From Parus major (Eukaryota > Chordata > Aves > Passeriformes > Paridae), in assembly GCF_001522545.3 (NCBI RefSeq), contig NC_031774.1, positions 17,670,296-17,734,295 of the forward strand: a stretch of 64,000 nt of DNA, in the 5' to 3' direction. Position 1 is the stretch's first letter. Every line of letters begins with the position of its first letter. This document shows positions 1-28,250 of this stretch, piece after piece. Below the pieces are notes generated by a model. It did no database searches, was not told where the DNA came from, and saw only the letters and a program-made list of their open reading frames with translations. The position numbers and the translations under genes were made by a program.

Positions 1-16139
<16,139 letters not shown>

Positions 16140-16183
16140 TCAGTGCCGGCGGCGAGTGAGCCCCGCGCTCGCGCCCGGCCTCC

Positions 16184-16191
16184 CTTTTATA
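16184..16191 (-). promoter_or_regulatory. TATA box of CHKA
   Basis: The minus strand reads gccgTATAAAAGggagg, a full TATA consensus 120 bp upstream of the CHKA start codon. By usual spacing, transcription would begin near 16155-16162, giving a 5' UTR of about 95 nt. TATA boxes are uncommon within CpG-island promoters, but the distance and the two CCAAT boxes upstream fit a working core promoter. The start site itself is inferred. Confidence 0.65.
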
Positions 16192-16248
16192 CGGCGTCTC
16201 TGCACGCGGGCCCGCTCGCGCCTCACGCTTCACGCCCGTTTGCCTGTG

Positions 16249-16253
16249 ATTGG
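16249..16253 (-). promoter_or_regulatory. Proximal CCAAT box (NF-Y type) of CHKA
   Basis: The minus strand reads agCCAATCACAGG, matching the NF-Y preference CCAATCA. It lies about 60 bp upstream of the TATA box, within the usual -60 to -100 range from the inferred start site. Confidence 0.55.
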
Positions 16254-16285
16254 CTGGAGCGGGCTCTCGGTTCCGCCCTTGGAGC

Positions 16286-16315
16286 GGGGGTGGGTAGGGA
16301 AAGGGAGCGGGAGGG
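16286..16315 (+). promoter_or_regulatory. G-quadruplex motif in the CHKA promoter
   Basis: Six runs of three or more guanines separated by 1-3 bases (ggggg-t-ggg-ta-ggg-aaa-ggg-agc-ggg-a-ggg) lie on the plus strand, the CHKA template strand, between the two CCAAT boxes. Short loops predict a stable quadruplex. Read on the other strand it is a C-rich run suited to Sp/KLF or MAZ-type factors. Confidence 0.6.
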
Positions 16316-16353
16316 CGCGCGCACTCGGCTCGCGGCGCCTCCAGGCGTCTGTG

Positions 16354-16358
16354 ATTGG
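16354..16358 (-). promoter_or_regulatory. Distal CCAAT box of CHKA
   Basis: A second minus-strand CCAATCAC, 105 bp further upstream and sharing the flank CCAATCACAG with the proximal box. Paired CCAAT boxes are common in NF-Y-dependent promoters, though the 105-bp gap is larger than the typical 30-40 bp. Confidence 0.45.
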
Positions 16359-16427
16359 TGCGCGCGCGGGGAGCACGAGGCGCTCGCCCGCGGGGCGGGG
16401 GCGGAGCCTGAGCCTGAGGGGAACGCT

Positions 16428-16494
16428 GAGGGAAGGTGAGAGGGAGGGAGAGAGGGAAGGAACAAAAAAAGGAGGGAGGAATAGAGAGGGGGGA
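16428..16494 (+). repeat. Polypurine tract upstream of CHKA
   Basis: About 67 bases of nearly pure purine on the plus strand (ggaaggtgagagggagggag onward) with only three pyrimidines. It marks the upstream edge of the CpG island and could form triplex DNA; no function is shown. Confidence 0.7.
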
Positions 16495-16939
16495 CACCTC
16501 AGGTGCACTGTGCCGTGGAACTGCCGCTGCTGGGTCCGCCGTGATGCGGCGCTGAATGGGGCTGGCACCCCCTCAGGCGGGGCTGGCCTTGCTTAGGGTT
16601 GCTCAATGCGCCGGTGTTATTCACTCCGTGACGTGTTACCGAAATATATGGGAAATCTCCGCACGGTGCGAAGTGGGTCGCGGCAACCAGTAATAACCGT
16701 ATTTAAAGTCTGCTCCTTAATGAAAGTGACTTAGTTACCGTGTGAGGGCTGGCTCATGCCCGCTTGGTGAACTGGTCTCTCGTGGCTTGGGATCACCCCT
16801 GAACAGAAGGGTAGAGCTACGGGAGCAAGAATAATGTCTACACGCAGTGCTTTGGACATGAGTATCTTATAGCTTTGGCATGGCTTTCCTGTTTTGGGAA
16901 AGGCCAGCACCTGCCTTACGGTCCTTCCCCCGCCAGCCA

Positions 16940-17040
16940 CTTCCCATCCGAGTGTGGGAGCGGTGATGTCACAGCCCGCTGGAGGAGCCGAGGCCTTCCC
17001 GCCCCCTCCAGCGGAGCGGGTGGGACTGTCGCCTCATATC
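16940..17040. promoter_or_regulatory. GC-rich block with a CRE-like site upstream of CHKA
   Basis: A small GC-rich island about 0.8 kb upstream of the inferred CHKA start site. It includes TGATGTCA (16964-16971), one base from the CRE palindrome TGACGTCA, and C-rich boxes cccgccccctcc. Base composition drops sharply on both sides. Likely an upstream regulatory segment; the factor assignment is inference. Confidence 0.35.
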
Positions 17041-20000
17041 TTATATCACCTCGTCATAAATGAGCAGTAAAGCAATAAATCCCTTCAAGCCTTCAACTAC
17101 CTCTGCACTTCCCTGATTTTTTCCCCCCCTCCTTTGGCTGTTCACGCTTGATAGTCTATTTCTGTATACGAGGGACTTGCAGCCTCTTGTGATAAAAGAT
17201 GCCATTATTGTGGTGATCATTGTTAAAGCTGGGAATTGCTGGGTTGTGAGAGAGTTCCTGATAGGCTCCTTCCCTCATCCTATCCCAAACTATTTCACCA
17301 CACGGGCTGCTCTCTCATTTTGTTGCATGCTTCACTTTTGCTCTCTAGTGCTGGAAAACCCCCCAAGGAGCCTACAGATTTTCTGGGAAGTGGCAGGAGA
17401 GGTCCAGAATTGCTTTGGAACAGGCTTTGTGCTGGCAAAGCAGCTTCAGCACAACCAAAGCTGTTTTGGCTGAGGCATACCAGACTCTAGTTAAAGAGGA
17501 AGAGTGATGTATGAGTTAGGAATGCCAAACCGGGACAGAAGAGACAGAGTTTTTCTTTTCTCTTTATACCACAGCTCTTCATTTATGAAATAAAATCCTT
17601 TAACTCAGGCACAGATTAGGGTGCTGGAGAGGAGACATGCAGTCGCTGCTGGAGATGGCTACTCAGGACTGCAGAGGAATCCTTGCTTTTTCAGAAGCCT
17701 GCTCAAGTACCTGACAACATCGCTGATGTTGAATATCTCAACAGAAAAAAATATGTGAGAAGAAGGGGTGAAAACAGCAAAAAATATGCCTTACACACAG
17801 GCTCTTCTATTTCCAGCTGCTCGAGCTTCACACTGGCTTGTCATGATAGCATGAATAATAGGACTTGTGGTTTTTTTCCTAATTAGAGTTATTTGACTGA
17901 TTTTTTTTTCTCTAGATTGCTATCAGTGTAGAAAGAAAAGGCAGTAAAACCAGAGAAAAGAAACATTTGTTTTCCCTGCATGTAGCGAATTCTACCCACT
18001 TTTATTAGACAAGAAAACTCCATCTCGTTGCTACTGGCCATTTCACTGACAGTTGTTCAAAAGCTTCAAACCCTCCAATAATCTCTTCCAATGAATCAGA
18101 GAATTTAAAAGGAGATAGGAAAATTATGAACTATTTTTTATAACCTTTTTATTACAACACACCCTTTCTTAGTGTAAGTTTAGCTCGGGTTTCAGTCCTT
18201 TAATGACTTCCGTTTTGATAAGTATCCTGGATCCATGTGAGGGCCACATGCATGTTGCCTTTAGACTCTTGTTCTGCTCATGACACTGTTTATTGGTTTC
18301 GTGCTTTCTTAGCAGTGAGCAACTCATAGCCATTCACTGTTGATTTTACAAAAAGGGTGTAACTCACCTGAAAACAATTCACTTTGTTTTCCAATAAACA
18401 CTGTCTCTCTCCTGGGGAGCCACAACACTGCACAGCACAATAAAGGCAAGAACACAAGAACAAAATACTTGTAATAGAACTTGTGATGTGCATAAGGTGA
18501 ATAATCATAAGTGGCTGCAGGTTTAGTTGATATGTAGGCAAATAGATATGTTACTTGCCAAAATTATTTTTATTTCATTGTGCCTAAAAGTAAATATTGG
18601 TTATTGCTTACGATGATGCTCATGTTTACATTGTGGGTAGGGGTTCTTTTAGCCACGGTACCCTGCATTGTACATTTCAAGTGTGGTTGGCTGGAGTGGG
18701 TGGGAAGCAATGTGACGGCAGTGGCACAAGATTGCTCTGACTGAAATCTTAGGCAGCAGTGCCAGAGATATGAAGTGCATGGTCTGAAGGCAATTCAAAA
18801 CTCAGTATAGTATGTGGAAAGATAGGAAAGTAAATTTGTTCTTATCCAATAAAACTTTCTGCTATTATCTAAGAACTTCCTCAGTTTGGCTCGAAGCTTT
18901 CAGGAGGAACAATGCATCAGAAATTTATACTGCTCTTCTTCATGCAGTATGCATTAAACAGATAAACAGTATGAGATATTTTCCTTAGAGACCTACTAAG
19001 ATGTACTTGTCGTAAGTTTTAAGTCCACATTCAAATAAAACAGTTAAGAAAAAAAGAAAACAAAACAATTTCTTCTACTTACATGTGTCATATTTTTCTG
19101 CTCCTGAGGAGGAATCAATCACACTTAGGTAATGCTTGTAATCAAATTTAACAAAACTAAGGCTCAGAAGCTCCAAGACTGACTGACTAGTTAAAGTACT
19201 GAACTTGGGTTCCTGAAGACTGATTACGTTCTCAGCAGCAACTGATGTTTGTTTCCATTGAGAAGCACCTTGTTGTTAGGACCAATGCTTTATCCTATCT
19301 CATGGATTAGTCAATCAACCAGCCATCTTCTTCACTAATGGGAAAAGGCAAACGTGTCTTCATGATCCTTATGTTGAATTTTACACCATAGCAACCAAAC
19401 TGCATTAGCACACTTTTGTAGCAGACGTGGGTTCTGTATTATGTTCAATTTCTGCCTCAATCTAATAGGTTAATTTGATGTAGAATCTAATAAATGAGAC
19501 CTATTAAGAGAATAATTCCTCAGCTGCCTGTATCCCCATGATAACCTGGCTTTAAAGCCTGTAAAGGAAGTAACTGAGATAAGGAAGGTTAGGCCACAGA
19601 CAAACACATAATGACTAATTCTGCTGTAAGCAAGGTACAAGCTGGACTAAGCTACCCACTTCTGGTGTGAACAGAGCCTTGAGACTTTGTATGACCTCTG
19701 CTATCAACATGGAGGGAGACAAAACTGCCAGTCACGGAAATCTCCTTCCCCTCAGACAGTAAAACACTATTTTTTTCTCTGTAATTTACTTTGCCTTCAA
19801 CTCCATACCATGACCACATAATCTGTTACTTCAGTGGCTGAACAGAATATAATCGTGAGTCCACTACATCCTTTGAAGTAATGGAGACACTTCTGCAAGT
19901 CTTGATGGAAATTTTTATTTTCCATTGGCTTTGAATGCAGCCTTAATCATATATTCAGGAAACAGTCAATCATGTCTCTTGTCTATGACAGTATAATATG

Positions 20001-21195
20001 AGCCTTTTGTTAATTTATTAATTAGTGTAATTTAGTAAAGCTTATTGAAATATTTTTTCCCCATTTTCCTGTAAAACTTATATATCTGGAGGAAAGGGAA
20101 TTGCAGTTGGCTTGATGCAATTTTATGTGATTTTATTCACACCAATTGCATTGTTACAGCAGATATTTCTTATTGCTCACAAAAAAAGCTAAGTCTACAG
20201 TTCTGACTCATAAAGCACTCAACTTTCTTTCACAAGTTTCTCTGTTTTATTCCAAGCAGCAGCAGATTTTACTGGCAAGATCAGATGCCATCTAAGGCCA
20301 GATCTGCCACATGGCATAGACAGAATGACAGGGTGCAGATACTTATTTCAACTGAAAAGCTTGCAGACATCATAGTAGCAGTTGTTGATAAGTTGTTGAT
20401 TCTTTATGAACCAGTAGCAGGTTGATACTGAGTCTGTGAATTTTGAAGCTAGGCTGAGCCCAAGGCTTTGATGTGGGAACTGTGCAGTTGTTGCAGTCTG
20501 AGTGAGAGTTCAGAGCTGTCCTTGAGTCCCTCAGCCTCTTGGCTTACCTCCTGAGTGCACTGCTCAAAGGGGAGCATTTTGCCATAGCAAAGTGCTCCCA
20601 GCCTACTCCTGCATTCAGGTTGCACTTGGAGCAGGGAGCCTGTTTTTGTTTTATGACTCCTTGGTTCTACATCTGGTCAAACGCTTGCTGAATTTTAAAC
20701 AAAAATGAAGGCTGCTGTTTCTTGTTCCCTGCATCAACGGCCAAGAAAATGCTACTTTGAAAGACAGGGATTCAGAAGGTTTGCAGGTTTACGGTTGGAT
20801 TTGACACCTAGGCAAAATGCAGCTGCAAGAGAGAGGCTGCACAGCTGTCCCCCTTTCCTCTTCCTCAGTGATAGGAAGGGTGATGAGATCGTGGCAGACA
20901 ACCTTCTTGTAGGTCTGTGTCTCCAGCAAAAATACTGCATGGAAAAACAGACAATAAGCAGTCCAGGGAGAATAGGGGAGCATAATATTTCATACAAAGC
21001 TGCTTTGCTTGTCCGTTCCCAAAAGAATTTTCATCTTTTGTGCTTTGGCACTGTAAGACAGAGTTTCAGGACTAAATTTGAGACAAATATAGGTTGTTTT
21101 ATTTTCCTGATGTGTTTTTTAGTTTCCAGCACCAAATAGTAGCAGAAAAACGAGGTGCAACTTTGGTCCTTGAAGTATGCCTGCCAGAGCATACA

Positions 21196-21221
21196 GGGTT
21201 AAGGAGGGTAAAGGGGAGGGG
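21196..21221 (+). promoter_or_regulatory. G-quadruplex motif, intergenic
   Basis: ggg-ttaagga-ggg-taaa-gggg-a-gggg fits the G3+N1-7 pattern. It stands alone in AT-rich sequence; no role can be assigned. Confidence 0.4.
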
Positions 21222-21924
21222 TTTACCCTAGGCACTGCTCGGTATTTGTGTCTCCTGTGAATGCAAGGCGTGTGTTCCACCAGAAAGCAGCCCTAGCCAA
21301 AGGATAATATGCTTATTCATTTGCTATGTTGGTCTAAGGTAACCACAAAGACCTAGAGCTTGTACAGTGCCAGGTACTCCAAGCAGTACACTAAGATAAC
21401 ATTACCTGGCCCCAGTCCCAGAGAATGACTTTTCCCAGAGTCAAATCGACCAAGCTTATTATATTGCAAGATACTTAATTTCTTACTTTGCACCAATTTG
21501 GTCTCATTGATGAAATAAATCTGAGAAACTTTCTTAGCACCTCAGATTTAAAAATCCAGTAGCAATAAGCCAAATAATCTCTTACGTCTTTTAAAAACTC
21601 TAGCCTTGAAACCCTGGTTATGGCATGTATTATGGTACAACACCAGCTTCAGATGTAGCTGCAGCCCACAGAACAATACACCATGACGTGAGTATCACTT
21701 TTAAAGACAGGCTCTTCAACATCTGCTTTACTTTTGGACAGGAGCCAAACTCTTCCACAACCCTATCCCAGCTCCACCCCCCCTCCCACCCTGAGTTCAA
21801 GAGTGCAGCCACGCAACCTTTGTCAAACGAGATTCTTGTAGCAACTTCCCTCCCCAGCCTGGGGACTGCACAGAAATCCTCTTGCAAGGGAGTCCCTCCC
21901 GACCTATGCTCAAAGAAGAAAACA

Positions 21925-21938
21925 GTTGCTATAGTAAC
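21925..21938 (+). promoter_or_regulatory. X-box-like RFX site
   Basis: GTTGCTATAGTAAC fits every position of the X-box consensus GTHNYYATRRNAAC bound by RFX factors. It is a near-palindrome inside the moderately GC-rich stretch at 21740-22110, about 5.8 kb upstream of CHKA. Whether it is bound is unknown. Confidence 0.4.
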
Positions 21939-23982
21939 CACTTCTCTACCTGCACGGAATTGGCTCTCTCTTGCCTCTTAATCTTCTCTGGTTTTATTAG
22001 TTCTGGGCGAGAAGCAGCTCGTCAGGTCAGGGCTGTGCTTGGTTCTGCAGGCTGGAGGAATGCGTGCAAGGCGCTGGAGGGGGCGGGGGGTCCTCACCCA
22101 TCAGGTGGTTGTTGCTTGCTAACTTTGCCTGCTGAAGAATGTCCTGTGTGAGGGTTGCCAGCACTGTCCTTTTGTCACAGAGCCACCCGAGCTGCAGAGG
22201 GACGGGCACTTTGTTTTCTGTTCACGCCCCAGCTTGTGGTGGAACCCTACTGCTATCTTGTCCAAGAGCAGACCTGCTAGTTGCCATCGCAGCCTTCCTT
22301 GTACATCCTTTGCAGCCTCACTGGGATAGATTGCAGCAGAAAAAGAAACTGAATACAGTTTATTTTCTTTGATAGCACATTTTTGCAACTCTTCTTAGGG
22401 TTAAAAATTACCACAAAACACTGAGTAAATTCTCAACTATGCTAAATTGTATCTTTTCCAATATGTCTGCTGTGGTCAGGCATTACACTAATAGTTTTCT
22501 GCATTATGAATTCCATTGTGGAAGAGTGTAGCTGGGAGCCAAACAAACCTGGTACAAGGAATAACATTCCAGATCCACCTCTAGTTCTGCCTGTGCAACA
22601 CAGACAAATTGCCTCAACAAGGTGGGGTGTGTTCCACTGACAGAAAGTGGACTCAGGAGGGTACAATGTGGTGACTAGGGAGGGGGAAAAAGCCATGGAA
22701 TTAATTACTTTAGATGTAGTTTTGGCCACTAATAAAAGGCTGCAGAGAATCACATAGAGCAGACAATACACTATAACAAGGCACCAAGCACTGTCACTGC
22801 TTGTGTTAAATGCTCAGTCTGTGTGCTGTGAAGGACTCAAAAACATTGACTGGACACTGTGACAGACTAGACAGCTAGAAGAGTTCCTTATGTTCATGTA
22901 GCTGCCATTACCATGATAGTAAATGCTCTGTATTTAAGTACAACACAATAAAAAGATACAGAACACACCCACATCAGTATGTTGCTTAAACAGCAGCCAG
23001 TAGTAAAATAGAAATGTGCATGCATTTCTAAAACATTTCAAGATCTATTATTGATCTAAATAACGAGGTAGGTCACAGACTAATCTTAAAATGATTTTGA
23101 CTTTTAAAATATCTTTTTTTTTCACTCTTTTTGCTTGTTATGCAACAATTTGCTATGCAAAGCATGCATAGCAATGGACTAATAGCAAGCTGAAATAACT
23201 GATTTGTGATGGAACTTGTAACTCCAGTATTGCTGGTTATTCAAGCATGATACAGTTTCCCCCTATGTTAGGATGCAAAAAAGATGGATTCCAGATATGG
23301 ATTCCAGACACCATAGTTTTGAATCAGGTGCTGATTATACTTAAGCAATTGGCATAGTGTTTATGGCATCCTGGCAGTTTCCCATTTAAGCCAAAGAATG
23401 GTTTCTAACTGGTTATTTCCTCATGGGCCATTAAACCTCTAACAGTCAGCATAAGGAGGTGGCAGAGGGAAGTTTTGGAACCTTTGGTGAGCCAAGCCTT
23501 CAGCAAAAGCAGCAGTGGAACTCTGCCTGGGGCAAGACACATGTTCTAGACATCTTCACCTACTCACTTCACTCAGACCCATTTGTTCCTTGCCAGTGAT
23601 AACAATTAGCAGTCTGAAGTTACAGAGAGGTCATTGAGTTAGAAAATTATTCCACATAGACCCAGTGTGATTATTCATGGTGAACCGACTGCCAAAGAAG
23701 TGGTCAGTGGACTTGGAGCACACACGTGGAGGGCAGACAGTGTAAACACAGGAGGGTCACCAGAACAAAGAGGTTGGAGCATTTCAGGGGCTGGCCGTGT
23801 TCTTCCTCACACACATATACACATTGATTTTCAAGTGCTCTAGCCTGAAACCTGGAAAACTACAGGTCTTGTCTGTTTTGCACAGACACTGACAATTTCT
23901 TAGCTTATGTGATGAGATTTAAGTTATATTGCCATTTATAGGAGGAAACACATCACTCTAAATTTTCTGTGCTCATTTATTT

Positions 23983-24076
<94 letters not shown>

Positions 24077-24082
24077 TATATA
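23983..24082. repeat. (TATACA)n microsatellite
   Basis: About 100 bp of nearly perfect 6-bp repeats (roughly 15 copies of TATACA), ending in a short TA run. It can also be read as alternating purine-pyrimidine DNA. Part of it reappears at 28316-28334 next to adaptor-like sequence. Confidence 0.97.
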
Positions 24083-26069
24083 AATTCTCCCAAAAGATCA
24101 AATAATATTTTTAAAGTCAGTCCTCTGACCTAGTATCTTTAACAAACAGTATCTTGTTATTGTACAGGTCTTTAGTCTTTCAATAATCTTGTAATTGCCA
24201 TACCATCACAAAATGAGCAGAGTGGATTTTTGTGTGAAGCACTCAAATTCATCCAGATAAATGGCCTTCTTTCAGAAACAGTCACTGATAATGCCGGGGA
24301 GGTGAGGGTAACTTTATAGACAGCCAGAGTGATTTTGTGCTATACCTAAAATACCTAAGCGTAACAGCTGTAGATTGGTTTTTGACCCCAGAATTAAGCT
24401 CACTGTTAATTTGTACCAGAACAATGCTGTACACTACAGAGCTTTTTAATGTGAAATTTTGTAAGTAACTAATTTAATCCTAATTTGTTTCCATTTTGAA
24501 ACACTCATGATAACAATTACTCATGATAACTAGAAAATATTAGTCACCAAGAAATTAATCCAGATTAGAAACCCTCTGACAAGAGAATGAAACCCATTGC
24601 CTCTTTAAACAGAGCATGTAGTACTCAGTTACAGGTATTTAACAGATTTATGAATTAAATGCACCATGATAGAATTAATTTCCCCTTTCCATTCTGATGA
24701 TAACACATGCCGACTAAATTTACAAATCCGGTTTGTTATGTATTAACCAGTCATCTGGGAATCTGATTGAGTAACACAGCAGTTGTTGCAATACCAAGAC
24801 TCCCATATAAATCATGCCCGAGTCCTAAGTCAATATTGGTTCAAATATTGATTCCCAGGAGAGATAGGGCTGCAGTTGAAGAGGTTACAGGTGCTGACCT
24901 AACCACTTCAGAGAGGACTGCTCCCTCTGTGTTCATTTGAGATTGACATCAAAGTGCTCACTTGAGTTTGAATTCATGAGAACAGAGCATTTGCCTTCAC
25001 TTTTGATACTGACAGTCTCTATCAGAACCTAGTTTTGATGTGTTCAAATCAAAGGTATCACATCGTGTTTAAGTACAAAGTTATTCAGTTATTTATACTC
25101 CAGAGACATGTAACATCTGGGAAGAGGAGAGTGAGACACAACAAGTTACTATTTATGGGGCACTAAAAGCAGGAGGGGAGTGGGACATGCAGGTATTTTT
25201 TCCCACTGATAGATGCTGTAACAACTGCTACACAAAAATAAGTGAACAAGCAGAAAAAGGAATATGAAGTTAAGGAAACAGTGAACATCAAAACGAAAAA
25301 CTGTCTTCAACACTTTGGAAAATAGGAGTCTCTCATCAGTTGGAGGAAGCTCAAGGGAAAAGGAGTGCTGCATCCCATTTGTTTTAACTCTAATGAGGTT
25401 TTGTGAGTCACATCTACACAGGCAATCTGCTCTTCCATTGCAATACAGCGATCTCCCTCACTTGGCCTTGAATCCCAGCTGTTCTTCTGAGTAGGACAAG
25501 CACAGTTCTTCTTCAAAAACTTCTTAAGTTTGCGATCTAAATGAGAATGAGTTTCCCCAGTCTCCTGGGCACTGCTGTCTTGGTAAGTCCTTAGTCAGCA
25601 GTTAGAAAAAAAGAGCACGTATACTCCATTCCAACCAGTCTGAATCAGTGGACTGTGGATAACATAAGCCAGGTGCTCTAAATCTTCATGTGTTGCAGAT
25701 ACTCATTTTAAGAGTGGCTCTGTAATTGCAATATTGACTAAGCCAGTTGCTAAGAAAGGGGTTTATACCACAAAAATGAAGTTCCTGTTTTGAGCAATTT
25801 AAAATAAGTACATTTACATAAAAACAGCTCAACCTGGCCTACTTCTATCTCTTAGAATAGCTCATTGTTTCTATTATTTAAAGCCACAAAAAATAAATCT
25901 ATGCATTATCTTGGCTATCAAACCAACACTGTTTTCTTAATAATATTTGTAACAACTCTGTTGGAATCAATGCTTAGAGCATCACATCACATGAGACATG
26001 ATATAAATAATAACATTTAGAAGTAAATAATACCTAACTAGTCACTGAATTCAGATATTCTAATATTAA
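24083..26069. other. Intergenic DNA, nothing recognised
   Basis: AT-rich, no gene, RNA or named repeat recognised. A short direct repeat (actcatgataac) occurs twice near 24505 and 24522. Confidence 0.7.
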
Positions 26070-26275
26070 AATAATAGAATATCCTGAGCTGAAGGGACCC
26101 AACTTCTGACTGCATGTAGAGCAACCTAAAAAAAGGCTAAACAGTCTAAGCATGTTGCCCAAATGCTTCGTGAATAGTGACAGGCTTGGTGCCATGACCA
26201 CTTCCCTGGGAAGCTTGTCCCAGTGCTTGAGCACCCCTTTGGTGAAGAACTTTTTTCTAGTACCTAACTAGCCCA
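26070..26275 (-). mobile_element. CR1 LINE fragment, old, 3' end, sense on minus
   Basis: Read on the plus strand it follows the complement of an avian CR1 3' end: tagaatatcctgagctgaag, then gcttggtgccatgaccactt, ccctgggaagcttgtcccag, and gtgaagaacttttttctag. The region between these blocks is diverged and has small gaps. It is a 5'-truncated, inactive copy with no reverse-transcriptase frame. The left edge is set by the degraded terminal octamer region. Confidence 0.85.
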
Positions 26276-28250
26276 ACCAAACATTCTGTAGGTGGCATCT
26301 CTACTGTGATATGCTTTTCACAATGCCATAGCACATAGCAGATTATTCCTTGAACTCTGTGCAGACTCTCCTTGCCACGGACACATCCCATGCATGCCAA
26401 ACTGAATATTTCTGGTCTGCAGTATCTGCTGTGGTTGAGCCTCCCTACACTCCATGGAATGGAGAACAGAGCAAATTCTGTTATCTCTCCATTCCTTCTA
26501 ATTGCCAATAGCTGTAAGACAAAATCCCTACATGTATCATTCTTCAGCACATTGTGCAATTTAAAACCCTTTCCTTACAAATGTAGTTAGCAGATTGCTC
26601 TGAATTGCACAATTGGTTCTTTTGTCCACTGGTTGACAAACTACTGAAGTGTTAAGGATCATTTTTGCTATTGCAGTCCAGCTGCCACAGCCGAAACAAA
26701 CATGGTGGTTCCCAGCTCATTGTAGCCATATCTTTTCCTCTATACCAGTTGGAGGAATTCAGTTTGCCAGTCCTCTTCAAACTTAGCTTCCTTTTTGGGA
26801 TGGGATTTTGCCAGGTGGAGCTCTGCCTTAGCTTCTCTTCAGACTTTGACATGGGCCTGGCATATCCACCACCTTGGAAGAGCAAAGGACCTCCGGCAGC
26901 AGCATATGGGACTTCTCTGTCACGAATTCCAGTAGGACATCAGGGATCTCAGCTATACAGCTCATCAAAACATGTCATGCCTCACAACCAGATGTCTGGT
27001 GATGCATGGAGTGATTCATTGCTGCATCTGGGCAGGAGGATGAGAGTGACCACAGCACTCCTTCCTCTATATACCATGGTAGGATCTGTGGTCTAGCTGC
27101 CTGGGAAAGCTTGTGCTGCCATTTGGAGAAATGCCAGCAGCAGATTCAGCGGCAGCTTGGAGAACCAAAACTGTGTGATACCCAACAGAATCACAGCTAC
27201 ATTAGACGTATGCTGAAACAACTAATTTAGGAACTAACTTCAAGAAGTGCTGCTCTGGACCTGATGTGCATCTTTTCTGCTGAGAAAAGATCTCCTGAGC
27301 CACTTTTGGTTCTCAGCACCACATGGGAGCAGAGAAAGTATTGTAAGCAAGGTTTGATTGATTGTTATGTCATTCCCTCTCCACCCTTCTCTAGTGCTGG
27401 GTTCAAGGGGGCAATTTTGTACCAATGACACAGCCATTACTTTATGTAGAGGATTTTCTCCCAGTTTCTCAACAATAGCATATAAGAGTAGTGTGCTTTC
27501 TGGGCATCAAAATACTCAGCAATTGGCTCTGCTATGAGAAATAATTCTAGCTCATTGACCATTTAAAGCAAAAATTATTGTAATTACAGGTTTGCACAAG
27601 AACCGGAAAAAAATCCAACTTAATTTTGCCTCCAAGCACAATATCTGTAATGTTCCTGTCACTTGGAGGTTTCAGGACTGTTTTACAGAGCATTCAAATA
27701 AGAATAAGCTCTTCCAAACACACGTCCTTAGTTTGTTTTCTTATTCCTGCACAGAGATTTTACCACACATTGTTTTGCAGGGCTCTTTGAAACCTGCATT
27801 TATGCTAAGTGAAGAGCTAGTTTTCCTTGTGGAATCATGAAAAAGCCTATTTAAACCTTTGTAAGGTTGTATGGCAGCCATAGCTTCTTTCATGGCTATG
27901 GCTGCCAAGGCTATTGCTTAGAAGGTTTTGATTCAGGGATGGACAACTTGCTTAGCACACTGACAGGGTATGCAGGATGTCAATAAGATGCTCCCTATGC
28001 AGAAGGTTTGAAGTGTGCAGCTATCCCCTTGTCTTGTGACAAGAGAATTGTACAGGAGGACAATTCCCCTCCTCCTGGAGGTTCCTTGTTGAGAACATGG
28101 TGACAAAAACACAGCCACATGGTGTGTCAACACAGGAGCAGAACCAGGCCACCTTTTCTCTGTCATTAGCCTATTTGGCTTGGGACATCCTGTATTTGTC
28201 TTTAGAAGGACACCAATGTCCCCTTATCTGCCTGGCCGTTGCTGTTCCCT
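26276..28250. other. Intergenic DNA, no gene recognised
   Basis: Holds opposing open frames of 143 codons (26665-27096, plus) and 77 codons (26652-26885, minus), neither recognised. A perfect 12-bp stem hairpin lies at 27873-27906. Confidence 0.65.
27873..27906. repeat. Perfect inverted repeat, 12-bp arms
   Basis: GGCAGCCATAGC at 27873-27884 is answered by GCTATGGCTGCC at 27895-27906 across a 10-nt loop. The flanks do not extend the pairing, so it is too short for a microRNA precursor. It is not followed by a T-run. Confidence 0.9.

Larger units (their letters stand above)
17041..23982. other. Intergenic DNA, no gene recognised
   Basis: About 7 kb upstream of CHKA. Open frames of up to 144 codons (for example 20705-21139 plus) lack family resemblance, domain structure or visible splice context and are treated as chance. 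Points of note are a G-rich quadruplex motif at 21196-21221, an X-box-like site at 21925-21938, and a somewhat GC-richer stretch at 21740-22110. Confidence 0.75.

Noticed and set aside
20705..21139. 144-codon plus-strand open frame in intergenic DNA
   Set aside because: No recognisable motif or domain and no splice or promoter context. Overlapping frames on the other strand are of similar length.
26652..27096. Opposing 143- and 77-codon frames, considered as a possible retrovirus or gene remnant
   Set aside because: No motif of reverse transcriptase, protease, capsid or any known family could be seen in any frame; no terminal repeats.
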